Assembly (NCBI GenBank): GCA_014621425.1
Contig: JAANBB010000243.1
Location: forward strand, 1-59,513
DNA length: 59,513 nucleotides
Source: Cylindrodendrum hubeiense
Taxonomy: Eukaryota; Ascomycota; Sordariomycetes; Hypocreales; Nectriaceae
Reading direction: 5' to 3'
Part shown: positions 1 to 10,700 of the stretch, piece after piece
How the letters are laid out: each line of letters begins with the position of its first letter
Numbering within the stretch: the first letter of the stretch is position 1
The notes under the pieces: model-generated
Told to the model about the DNA's origin: nothing
What the model saw: the letters and a program-made list of their open reading frames with translations, nothing else
The model's database searches: none
Position numbers and translations under genes: made by a program

Positions 1-1490
1 TGCTGGAACGAATATGTGCACATGGCTTTCGCGGGGGGGTTGTGCAGTTCGAGATGTGTGTAGGTCGCGGTGTGGTTTCGGTGAGTGGGGTTGAGTTCGT
101 TTCGTTTCCGTTCGTCGGTCTATATCTGCATAGGACCCTGCGTCCTGAGCACTGGCACGCAACAGGACTCTGCTCGTGCGGTTCCGGTTCTCGTCTCTTC
201 CCGTTGTCGACGGCGTCGTAACAGAGCCCCATCCGCGACACCTCTGGGATGGGCTCGCACCAAGGTCAGACGCGAGAGACGCGGCCTCTGGGCGGTGTAT
301 AAGGCGCGGCCACAGAAATGCCGGCGTTACACCATGCTGCCCTCATGGCAGCAAGCAGCCAGTCCCGCCCATCTCCGAGGCTGACCCGCGAAGAGTCTTT
401 CAGGCCGCCTTGGTGGTCGCGTGTGTTTGCGTCGCTCTGTGCCGCCCGGCGTTGTCTTCCGCCCGGCGCACAATGCGGCGGCCCGCGAGACAGCGTCGGC
501 GCTCTGAGGTACGAGCGAGGACGGCGGCACACGGGCTCGGTCCGAGGCTTCGTCGACTGGGGTTGGGCGGGAGCAAACATGGGCTTGGCGGGTGCGTGAT
601 CTGATGGCCAGCAACACCACGTCCGGCCATCGCCACTCTCATCGCCCTCCCATCGGCGGACACAGCAATACAACTCGACTTACACGCCCGCCCACTCCAT
701 CTCGATCCCACATGCCACATCGAGGACAGGCACGGTCCAAGCCGCGGCCCGATTTCCCCAGGTTTTCCCTCAACCCCTGTCCCCCTCCCGCCCCTGTCAA
801 CTATCCAGGTTCCCCTCCCCGTCCGTACATGCTACGAGGATCGAGCATCTGGATTTATGCCAGCGTCATTAAAGACCGGGTACCTTGGGTCCTTGGCAAA
901 ACTCAAAGAGAAATAGGTCCTAGTACCTCCTAATGCTTGGGGAGTTTGCCGAAGATCTATCGCAGTCGAAAATTGCTATTGCATGCCGACTGGCATAACG
1001 AAGAGGGAAGATGGGTGAAGGCATACCGCCAAGAACACACATATTCATTCCTCGTGACCTATAGTTCGGTCGGTCAGCTTTGACTGATCTCTCTTGACCC
1101 AAGCGAGCACGTAAACTCAGCGATGCTGCGAGAGCAAGGAACTTATGTGAGGCCTTGTAAGACGGAGATGCACTCCTCTGGCGCAGTCCATGCCTGGCTG
1201 AGCCGACGCGAGGCCGCATTAAGCATAATTGCGGAGGTGATAGGCGCGAGGTTACCGTTTGCGATGTGACTGTGATGGAGTTGCCAGGCGGAAGGTTCAG
1301 CTCCGGAGCGATGGAAGCTGAAGTGAGGAAACATGTGAGAATAGCTCAGCTATTTAAACAGCCTGTCTGATGGCAACAGTTCTCGGTTTCTAATCTCGTC
1401 ATTAAGCAGATACTCCATTGCAAGCAAGATATCATCTTTTATAACAAGATATACTAACAACCCCAATTGCACTGTTCGACCATCCTCATC
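1..1490. other. Leading intergenic region, no supported gene
   Basis: No reading frame here has a recognisable domain or fungal-looking codon use. The first 600 bases are GC-rich, so several frames stay open by composition alone, and 760-830 is a C/T-rich tract. The last 140 bases are the likely promoter of the gene at 1491: a TATA-like TATTTAAA lies at 1351-1358, followed by A/T- and C/A-rich leader sequence. Confidence 0.5.
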
Positions 1491-2003
1491 ATGCTTCTCT
1501 CCAAGATCTTCGCCCTTGTTAGCCTGGCCTCCACAGCCCTGGCGTCAGGGGACACCATCACCGCCGCCATGGGCACCATCTCGTCGACTACCACCGAACT
1601 AGAGACCACTGTTTCAGGCTGGAACGGCAAGCCCCTGGGTACACTGCCCATCATAATCAAGTCGACAAAGCTGCTCATCGATATCAAAAGCGGCACCACC
1701 ACTGCCGAGGATTCGGCTGTGCTCTCCCTCGGCGAGGCCCTACAGGTTGCTCAGGCCACCAATTCCCTCGCGGCCGTCGTCGAGCCCGCCCTGGATACCA
1801 TTGTCGCAGCCAAGCCCAAGTTTGACGCGTTGCTGCTGGGGCCTATCATCCTGCTCAACCTCGAGCTGCAGAAGAAGGCCACGGAGGACTTTTCGTCGGC
1901 GGTTGTTGAGAAGGTGCCCGAGGCATTGCAGGCCGTTGCCGAGGCTCTTGTTCAGCCCATACTCGATGCCTTTGATGCTGCGATCGACGCGTATGCCTTG
2001 TAA
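1491..2003 (+). CDS. Secreted HsbA-like (hydrophobic surface-binding protein A) family protein
   Basis: Single-exon gene for a 170-residue protein. Residues 1-18 (MLLSKIFALVSLASTALA) form a typical signal peptide: charged n-region, hydrophobic core and an A-L-A cleavage site. The mature part is helical, rich in Ala, Leu, Val and Thr, and has no cysteine, as in the HsbA/galactomannoprotein family (usually 170-190 residues). Family members are secreted, bind hydrophobic surfaces or sit in the cell wall, and in Aspergillus HsbA recruits cutinase-like enzymes. I chose the ATG at 1491 because it begins directly with the signal peptide; an in-frame TTG 24 bases upstream is not a credible fungal start. 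A TATA-like element lies about 140 bp upstream. Family assignment rests on fold-like features and composition, not a catalytic motif, so the exact function is open. Confidence 0.72.
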   Translation: MLLSKIFALVSLASTALASGDTITAAMGTISSTTTELETTVSGWNGKPLGTLPIIIKSTKLLIDIKSGTTTAEDSAVLSLGEALQVAQATNSLAAVVEPALDTIVAAKPKFDALLLGPIILLNLELQKKATEDFSSAVVEKVPEALQAVAEALVQPILDAFDAAIDAYAL

Positions 2004-2292
2004 TCCGAATAAATGCGCGCTATTGTTCAATTCGTTTGGGGGGATTCTGTAAAGGTGTTATCTAGGCAAGGTGGTAGTCATAATGTAATGCGTCTGTATA
2101 AAGCGCCAACCGCAATGCAAAATAATTGTGATTCGATGGATCTGACTTGGCATTTCGTTGATTGATGGTGAGGAATAAGCTACTTCTAGTTATCCTAGCC
2201 AGATATATGTGCATTTTAAGAACCGCTCTAAATCCCATCGCCTCAATGGAAGTCATTTGCCTTTTCAATTAGTATTTATTTCCAAGTTTTAT

Positions 2293-3500
2293 TTAATCCA
2301 TCTGGCCCACCGTCTCGACGTCGCCGTTCGTTCCGCCGGAGACAGTGGCGAGCTTCTTATCAGCCTCGCTGACGGCGAAGCGCCACTTGAAGGGGTCGTC
2401 AAGCTTGCCCAGCTGGATGCTCTGGAGGGTGGTGAGGAGCTTGGTGCAGATGGGACCGGCCTCCTCCTGGGAGGGGGCGATGTAGTTGACAGTGTCCTCC
2501 AGGTCGTCGTGGCGGCGGGTGATGGACCGGATGGGGACCAGGGCGGCGGCAGTTCCGGCAGCCATGACCTCCTCGAAGTCGTTGAGCTCGCCGTACTTGA
2601 TTGTTCGCTTCTCGACCTTCCAGCCGAAGCTGAGGGCCAGGTCCTGGATGCTGGAGCTGGTGACGCTGTCGATGACGCACTTGGAGTCGGGGACGACGAG
2701 GGTGATGTCGTCGCCGTTCTTCAGGGCGCCGATGAAGCCGCTAGTGCTGAACTCGTCGATGTCCTCGTGGCGGGCGCTGTCGAGGTGCAGGGTGATGCCG
2801 AAGCCCTCCTCGCGGGCCTTGTCGCTCCAGCGCAGGACGGGGGCGTAGTTGCCACCGACCTTGGCGTGGCCGGTGCCGTTGGGGGCGGCGCGGTCGAACT
2901 CCTCGAGGATCAGGGCCTTGACGGGGTGGGAGCCGTGGTAGACGCCGGTGGGGATGACGAAGACGCAGAAGGTGTACTCCTCGGGGGGCGTGAGCCCTAG
3001 CTGGGCGCTGGAGCCGTAGATCTGGGGGCGGATGTACATGGCGGCGCCGGTCTCGTGGGGCGGCACGAACTCGGCGTTGAGGGCGACGGCGGCGCGGACG
3101 GCGTCGAGGAACATGTCGACGGGGACGTGGGGCATGGACACGACCTCGGCCGAGTGCTGCAGGCGCACGGCGTTGCGGTCGGGGCGGAAGATGGTGATGC
3201 TAGCGTCGCCCGGCGCGCGGAAGGCCTTGAGGCCCTCGTAGGCCTGCTGGCCGTAGTTGAGGGCCGGCGCCATGCCGTGGATGCGCATGAAGGGGTCGGC
3301 GACGAAGCGGAGGGGCGTCCATTTCCCGGTGGACTTGGTGTAGGTGGACTCGATGTGGCCGTTGACTGTGAGGGAGGTCAGCGATTTGGCCTCGGGCGCG
3401 CCAGGGCGAGCAGAGGAGCTGTCGTCTTACCCTCGCGGATCTTGAAGCCCACGTTGGACCAGTCGATGGTGTTGACAGGTGGGGGCGGGAACGCAGCCAT
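2293..3500 (-). CDS. Branched-chain amino acid aminotransferase, cytosolic type
   Basis: PLP-dependent fold-type IV transaminase that interconverts Leu, Ile and Val with their 2-oxo acids, using 2-oxoglutarate/glutamate. Two exons, complement(2293-3365, 3431-3500), give 380 residues. The 65-bp intron has donor GTAAG, branch-like CTGAC and acceptor CACAG, and joins ...FKIRE to VNGHIES in frame. Visible BCAT features are ALNYGQQAYEGLKAF, the RPD-N--R segment, YIRP, and the PLP lysine in HAKVGGNYAP (about residue 192). The N-terminus (MAAFPPPPVNTIDW) does not look like a mitochondrial presequence, which favours the cytosolic Bat2/ToxF-like branch over Bat1. Length matches the family. Two Gcn4/CPC1-type sites lie upstream. 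Which keto acid is preferred, and whether it serves primary or secondary metabolism, cannot be read from sequence; there is no neighbouring biosynthetic cluster. Confidence 0.9.
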
Positions 3501-3554
3501 GGTTGCGGATGCGGAGGGGCAAATGCGTGTCTCGACAGGGACAGATGGACAAGG

Positions 3555-3696
3555 TGAGTCAATTGAGCGTTGACAGCGACGGGCCGTCTAATATAGCAGA
3601 ATCCGAAGAGAACCGAAGAGAACACAGAGACCTGGAACACAAAAAAAGAAAGCAGAGAAGCAACTTGACCGCAAGACGAAGCTTTGCCTTGAGTCA
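3555..3696 (-). promoter_or_regulatory. Promoter of the aminotransferase gene: two CPC1/Gcn4 sites around a TATA-like element
   Basis: Two perfect TGAGTCA heptamers occur at 3555-3561 and 3690-3696, about 55 and 190 bp upstream of the minus-strand ATG at 3500. Between them, at 3590-3597, lies a TATA-like element (CTATATTA on the gene strand). TGA(C/G)TCA is the site of Gcn4/CPC1/CpcA, which induces amino-acid biosynthetic genes on starvation (established). Control of this gene by cross-pathway regulation is inferred; the proximal site may fall in the 5' leader. Confidence 0.5.
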
Positions 3697-4846
3697 GCAC
3701 CGGACCCTGCTGCGCTGCCCGTGTGCCGCAACCCCGCCGATGTCGCTCCACGCCGCTGCAGCAGCCCCCGCCGCGGGGTCATCGTCTAGTCGCCGTCTAG
3801 TCGTTCCCGCCCACGTCGCCGCGCAATGGCACGCCGCCAGGGGGTCGGTGTCCTGCATTTTGTGGGCAGATGCCTGCCCGTCTGCTCGTCTAGCACGCCG
3901 CGTCTATTTGCGACTCTGAGCTAAGCTGACGCTCCCGATTCCGCAGCTTCCCATTGGCTCGTTTGCCTCGGGGTTCTTCCACCACGCTTCGATCTCGAAA
4001 GGAGAGCCCGGGGTTGACAGCCCAGGGTTGACACTGGATCGTCGTATCATGATGGTATCACCCTTGACGCTTCTCATGCCTAAGCGATTAGTCTGCGAGG
4101 TCATGCCCCTATTCCTAGCTAAAGGTGGACATAGGTCTTGCACAGCCCCAGGAACTCGGACACGTACCTTGCAGTATCCGACATACGAAGGAACAACATG
4201 CACCTAAACAAACACACACGGATGAACCATCACAGAACTGAAAATTTATGGGGTTCCCTGAGGAAAATAATTAACCATCTATAATTGTTGACGTCGTGCT
4301 CAGCATAATTCTGCTTCATGCCTCGTCTTTGTGTCATATCATTGTCGCTACCATAAGAAAATGCATTGCTAGACTATGAAAAATTCCCGTTGTTTGCGTG
4401 GGCTTCGCCCTCCATCGTGGAAAGCGCTCTTTTGTTTCTTGTCGTCCTTTCCCATCTCGTCAACCCATCCGTCCGTCATCTTCAAATCCATCTTCAATAA
4501 CACAGAAAACGAATGTTAATAAGCTCAAAAAAAGGAAAAAGTGGAGTGTCATGAGAGAAGAGGCACTCGCGAGAGTAGCCTGGTACGTAGGAAATCCATT
4601 CCGGTTCTGGTGCTGTAGTCTTCCCCGAACGTGTCCCCTATCCTCTGTCTCTCGCAGAGGAGGGATAAAGACTGAATGGGACTACATGTTTTGTTGTGTC
4701 TTTGGTTTTGTGTTTTGATGCTGAGTTTTCGCGATTGATAATGAAACCTTCTTCGATATCCCGAAATTTGCGCCCGCTGATCCTACGCCGGCGGCATAAA
4801 AGCAGGCCATGATATAGAATGCAAAAAATCCAGCATACGCCTCTAG
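3697..4846. other. Intergenic region, no supported gene
   Basis: This lies upstream of the aminotransferase promoter and downstream of the trehalose-complex gene; both genes are on the minus strand. A 99-codon minus-strand frame at 3904-4203 has no recognisable motif and no fungal codon bias. The segment 4200-4560 is A/T-rich. Nothing else is supported. Confidence 0.5.
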
Positions 4847-7747
4847 TCAGGCGATAGCAGCCAGTCGTTGGAGGCAAGTAAGAACTCCTACATGTCGCGT
4901 GTTAGCTGTCATTCTTGTCCACCAGGACAAGCATCCGTCACTTACCACTAACTCCCTGCGTCAAAGTAGCCGTCGCCTCGGTATTTCGGATACCAAGGCT
5001 GACTGTTACCACTTCCTTGACGGTGCCGTCCTCCTTGAGCCTGTTGGCCCACTTGAATACCTTCTCGTCCTCTCGTCCATCACCGACAACCATCATGAAG
5101 TCGACAGGCTCCTTGTGAGTATCGTCAGGGCTGAGATGCGACTTCAGATTCTCAAAGACCCTCTTCGCTGCGGTCCTCTTGGTCCAGTCGATGGGCTCGA
5201 CAGCAATAGAGCCATCTAGGGGAATAGCATGGACTCGCTGCGCCTCGCAGGCGTCGTTGACGTGGCTTGAGCAATCAGACGCCTGTCGCGATGCTGACTC
5301 GTAGTCTTCGGCACTCTTGTAGTGGAAGATGAGACTGCACCGGCGCTCCTCAATCTCAGCTCCGGGGGTGCGTTCCAGATAGTACGTCATGATGGGCTTT
5401 ACTGACTCCTTCCAATCCTTAACCTTGTCGAGGTCCGCCATCGAGGTCCATTTCTCATCGCCGCTGTCTTTGAGGAAGCAACCGTTCTCGGCAATGAGGC
5501 CCAGGTTGGGAACACGACGGAAGACGCGATCGAGTTCTTCGGGGCGGCGACCGGACATTACGTAGACGGTATTACGCTCGTCAAGCAGTAGGTCGTTCAA
5601 GACATCCAGAGTTCGCTGAGGGCTAACGGGGATGATCTGGTTGACGGGACCCCAGCTGACAAGGGTTCCCTCGTAGTCGATGATGAAGAGTCGTCGCTGG
5701 GCCTTTTGGTAGCTCGCGGACAAAGCCGGAATCGAGAGGCGAGGCACAGACGTCTGGTCGCGTTTGTGCTGCTCCTCGTAGACAATATCCAGGCGTGAAA
5801 GAAACTCGGAGAACCAGTGAGAGCCGGTGTGGTTAACCACGCGGTCATATAGCTTGCCCCATCGTTGCTCCTTCTCCTGTTCGCCCATTTCCAGGGCCTG
5901 TTTGATGGCGTCGGCGCATTGGCGGTAATCCCAAGGATTCACCGACAGCTCGTTTTTGCCGAAAAGGGAAGAGGTACCGGTGAACTCGGACAAGATCAGA
6001 GAGCCATGCTTCTTCTCAGGGAAGAGCTTGCCATCCTGACAGAAGAGGTACTCATGGGACGTCAGATTCATGCCCTCGCGCTGGCTGGTGATCATGAGCG
6101 CATCGGCAATCGTCAGCAGCGCAAGATATTGGGCATAATCAATATCCTGCTTGAGATATACGACTGGCTGATATGCAAGGTTGGCCCAGGACGAGTTGAC
6201 GCGGGTGACAATATCCGAAACGGTAGCCTCAAGGTCGCTCTTTTCGCTCGAAGATAAGGCGACCTGGATCAATACGGTGTTCTCGCGCCACTCAGGGTTC
6301 TTGTTGAGGAACAGCTCGTATGAGAGCAGCTTCTGTCGCACGCCACGGACGTGATCCAGCTTATCTCGAGCGACGATAAGTTTCTTGCCCTTGTAACGGT
6401 CTTGCATAATCTGCAGCCACTTGGCTACCTCCTCATCCGCGAGATGGGTGCGAAGGCTAACAGGGTCGATACCGATTGGGAGGTGGATGACGTCAACGAA
6501 TCGGTCCTCCAACTGGAGACCATCCGGAGTCGCCTCGGCGGAAAGAAGGCGACTGCAGGTCTGCAAGAAGTGACGGGCGTACTCGCGAATCTGGAAGCCA
6601 ATCAGGTTGGCGCCCAGCATACCCTCGAGGAGCTCCGTTCGCACGGCGAGACAACGGAAGACTTCGGAAGAGGGGAATGCAACGTGGAGGAAGAAGCCAA
6701 TCTTGGCATCAGGGAGCTTTTTGCGAACCATACCAGGGACCAGCAGCAGATGGTAGTCGTGCACCCAGATGACGTCGCCACGCTTCCAGTCCCTGACGAT
6801 ACGGTCGGCAAAGGCCTGGTTGACGTTGACGTAGTACTGCCACGAGTGGTCCTCGTACGCCTTGCTCTTGGGGTTGTCGGGGATCTGGTAGTGGAAGACA
6901 GGCCACAGGATGTGCTTGCAGAAGTGTGCGTAGTGGCCGTCAAAGTCCTTATCGGAGCAGAAGACCGTCAACATGTTGTGTTCGGTGGCGAGCGTATCTT
7001 CAATGTCCTGCCTCTGCTGCGTGCCCTCGAGAGCATCTGTCGGCATGCCCAAGGTGCCTACCCAAGTATAATCGCCCAAGGTGCCATCGCGCGCAGCAGC
7101 CTCGGCGGCGTTGCGCAGGCCACCGTTGCCCTGGTCGGCGCTCACGACCCTCCAGTGCGCTGAGGCAAATACACGGTCGTGACTCTCACTCCTTACGAGA
7201 GACTTGGGCTGGATTATACCCTGGCGACCTAGTTCGCGGGCCTTTTGCATCGTCCGGCTGTTCTCGGTGATGGCGGCTGGTGGAGGCGAGTTTGCGCGGG
7301 ACATGGGCTGGTTTGCGCGGCTGCCCCAGGCGCGCAGCTCCTCCTCGCCGGCCGAGCTGAAGGCGCCCGGGAATTGTATGCGGAAGCCATCTTCGTTGGC
7401 GTACGGGTTCGGCGACTCGGGCTCGTCGTCGGTGGGCGTGCGCGGCGGAGTGAGGTCTACACGGTTCGCGAAGAGACTGGGCTGGCGAACGGGCGTTGGT
7501 TTCGTCTTTGCAGGCTTGGAGACGGAGGTGGTGGTCTTGGGGCGGCGTCGCGAGGTATCGACACCTCGAGGAGGAGAACCGGGGAGGGTGAAGTGGATGG
7601 TTTTGGGGAGGAAGCTATTGTCGCATTAGCAGCTGCCAGTCATCGACAGGGGATTTTGAGGTGACGCAATCGCGCATCCAACCGAGACGCCAACAACCCA
7701 ACGCTCGAGAAAAGTGCAACGTACAGAGAACAGACAAAGACAGTCAT
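4847..7747 (-). CDS. Trehalose synthase complex regulatory subunit, Tps3/Tsl1 type
   Basis: Trehalose is made by a complex of Tps1 (synthase), Tps2 (phosphatase) and larger Tps3/Tsl1 subunits that stabilise and regulate it. Three exons, complement(4847-4887, 4946-7614, 7725-7747), give 910 residues. Exon 1 encodes only MTVFVCSL; the 110-bp intron (GTACGT...ACAATAG) restores MTVFVCSLFLPKTIHFTLPG, the start typical of fungal Tps3 homologues. A 58-bp intron near the 3' end restores a C-terminus ending LAAIA. A GT20 domain (about residues 150-600; WVHDYHLLLVPGMVR, SQREGMNLTSHEY) is followed by a TPP-like HAD domain (about 640-900; IIDYEGTL, YVMSGRR, VVGDGREDEK). Two positions suggest a non-catalytic subunit: the DRLDYIKG loop of Tps1 reads DKLDHVRG, and the phosphatase motif D-x-D-G-T reads DYEGT. 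The Ser/Pro/Thr/Arg-rich stretch of residues 20-130 may be regulatory. Confidence 0.87.
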
Positions 7748-10700
7748 TTTGGCTACTATGTCGTGGAGTAAACACGTATAGGGAGTCTAGGGTGTAAGCG
7801 ATTCCAAGCGCAGGTGATCAAGGGATGATCGTGGTGGGAATCCGGATGTTGTTGGAAGCTCTCGTATGACGAATTCATGTGTGAAGTGGATGTAAATCGC
7901 AACTGGTATTGGCGTCTGTGTGTTGATGTTTTTTCCTCGAGGCCAGATGACTAGAAGAGATGTCTCCAGAAAGTATTTTTCGATGTCGCAAAGGGAAAGC
8001 GCCTCTTTGTCGCAGATCAGCTCAGGCGGCAGGGGAAGCTTTTGGTTGGAGCTTTACAGGCGCAGCCAGATGTAACGCTACGCAACACAGCCCAGGCGGC
8101 AAATAAAACGGGGAGGGATGTGATGAGACGTAAAGAGAGAAAAACGAAGATGAGAAGACGAGAGAGAGAGGAAGAGGACGAGAAACGGTAACACGAGTGT
8201 TTCTGCCCAAATCTCCGAATGTCGCCGGATTGTCTCTGATCCACTGTGCCGTGCCGTGAGATTGATGTCAGGTGGTCCGACAAGCTTGCGCGACAGCTCA
8301 CCTTAAGCTTGGGCAGCTCTACGGCCGCGGCTCACTCTGCTGGCGGCTTTTTGCGACGGCGCAACCGCGAGGCGAGCAGAGACAGGGATAAATGCGCTGA
8401 GCAGGGAGAGAGGTAGGGAGTAGGGATCGGGGGAAGAGACGAATTGCGTCCCGGGAGCACTGACGTAATGTGCCCTGGGGTGGTGAGAGGTGATGGTAGG
8501 GGACGGGTAGAGCTCCGGAGAGCGGTTGGGGCAGCGCGCGGATATACGCAGCGGTATAAGTCAAGGGTCTGACAGGAAATCCAGGGACGAAGACGGGAGC
8601 AAATAGAAATAGGAGGGACGGCAAGCAACAGGCAGATAGGGGCGAGGAATAGAGGAAGACGAGGTCGTTGACGTCAGGGAAGATGAATCTGGCAACCAGG
8701 AGGAGGGTTTGGTCCGGGGCTGTTGAGCAAGAACAAGAGGAGGGGGAGGGGCAAAGAGCAGCTGGAGGAGGGGAAGCTGCCGAGTATTAAATCCATGACG
8801 AGAGAAAAAAAACCTGATGGGACATGGGGACATGGGACACGACGCGGGCCATGAGGTACGGTAGGTGGATTACTTTTTCACGATGGGGCCAAGCTTCGAG
8901 CCTACGATGAGCCATGGGCGAGCCAGGCCCAGTGCCATCGGAGCCACGGCCGATGCGACGAGGGAGAGGAGAAAGAGGAGCCCTCGATTTTTTTCTCATG
9001 CTTGGCTTGGCCCTGAGCCCTCGGGCGCTGGGTCCCTTGGGTTGGTTTCGGGCCTTGGGGGAGGGGTGCCGGCGGCTTGGGCGTTGGAGAAAACGCCAGA
9101 GTTGGGTTGGATTTAGCGCTGAGGCTAAAGACGGGCCAGCCGGGGCTTTGGGCGGAGGGGGTCCATGGGGTACCGGACACAGCGCTGGGACTGGCCTGGG
9201 GGAGCGGGCAGCCAGCCAGGGCAGCTCGAATGCCCTCTGCGCGCAGCTGGATCGATCCCTGCCTGACCGTCTCGGGGGGCCGCCTGATGTGACGGGGGCG
9301 GGAGACGGGGGAAGGACGCACGCTGCGCACCGCGAGACGCAACCAGACGGGAACCGGGGGTTTGGACGCGAGGGACACGACGGGTTACGGAGCGCCGTGG
9401 GTGGGTGGTGTGGAGAAGAGCATGTACTGTGTATGATGCGCTTATAAAGTACAGAATACGGATCATGAAGATGCTGATACATGCGGTGCGGGCTCTTGAT
9501 TCCCAGCGTCTATGAATCATGGAAGAATTCCATGACGGGAGACAAATGGCGGGATATTGCCACAGAGCGTGATGTCCCTGCTATCATCGAGCCAAACGAT
9601 ACCAAACACTCCGATTCCAGAGCATAGACAGCCCGGACAATAGTCGCTTGAAATCCAGAGTTCCTGGCCTGGTTGCCTCCCAATCGACACGCCCACCCAG
9701 CTTCATCCTGGCATCCTCCAACCTTCCATGACAGAACGTGTCCAGCCCGTACGCAGTACATCGCCAGGGAATCGTTATCTCTCGCATCTCGGCCCCCTCT
9801 CGCTGTACAGCACCGTACATCTCCCGCACACGCGCCAAGACTCCTCCCCCATCCTGATGCCACCGGCGGACTGATCAACCCGCCGTCCCAGGCCCCGTCG
9901 ATGGGACAGAGAGCAGCGGCGGGAAACACGCCCGGCGAGTCGATCAGCAACCGCCCTGGACCAGAGTGCCCCCGGCCCTGCATGCCATCTTGCATCGCTC
10001 CGATTCGGCTCCAGGACGATCAGCCAGGGCGAATCCAAGATGGCGCGCGCCAAGGGCATGTGGCAGCTTGGGGATGGGCGAGTCGTACAGAGTACGGGAC
10101 GCCTACCGTGCCACGACTTGCCACCCGTTCCAGGCTCTCACCTTGCACCCATCCCGTCCGTTGCCCTTGTCAAAAGAAAACCCTCGGTGCCATGACTGTG
10201 TGATGACGGGCTGCAGCGCATCCTCATCATCATCAGTACGCACGCCAATCGCCTCGGCGCATGGGGGTCCCGTTCGCGTCCGTCTGATCGGTGTTATCTC
10301 GCCGCCTCCCTTGCCGCCTCGCATCACATCGCTGCCAGGGACCGAGATGCAGCAGCAGCAGGAGAAAATAAAATAAAATAAAATAAAAAATCAACACCAA
10401 ATGCACAGCGTAGCTACGCCTGTTGGCTTCCCTGCCTCAGGTAGCAGGCCCCCTGTGCTGCTGGGGATTCGCTCCCGCATGGACCATGGGATTGACGGTG
10501 GAGAGCTCGGCGTTGCATGCGGGTTGGCGGGCGTGTCCATGATGGCTCTAACTCCCGGGATGCCATGCTACTGCTGCACGGCGCGCTGACGCAACGACGT
10601 ATTTCGCGCGCTCTTTCCTTTTCTTTCCTTTTCTTACTTGATTGCAACCTGTTCTGTATTTCCAGCCTTGGCCACCGACTGATAGATCAGGGATTCCCGG

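Noticed and set aside
176..604. 142-codon frame at the left edge (and overlapping frames on the other strand)
   Set aside because: Arg/Pro/Ala-rich, no motif, mutually overlapping frames on both strands.
2209..3000. 263-codon plus-strand frame opposite the aminotransferase
   Set aside because: Asp/Gly/Val/Leu-rich antisense shadow of a C/G-ending codon gene; the minus-strand protein has clear family motifs.
6351..7163. 270-codon plus-strand frame opposite the Tps3-like gene
   Set aside because: Antisense shadow; the minus strand carries all GT20 motifs.
8787..9482. 231-codon minus-strand frame in the 5.6-kb gap
   Set aside because: Low-complexity Pro/Arg/Ser composition, several overlapping frames on both strands of similar length, no recognisable motif or splice structure.
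10040..10053. Short palindrome TGGCGCGCGCCA
   Set aside because: A single 12-bp GC palindrome in a GC-rich gap with no second copy or associated gene; not informative.
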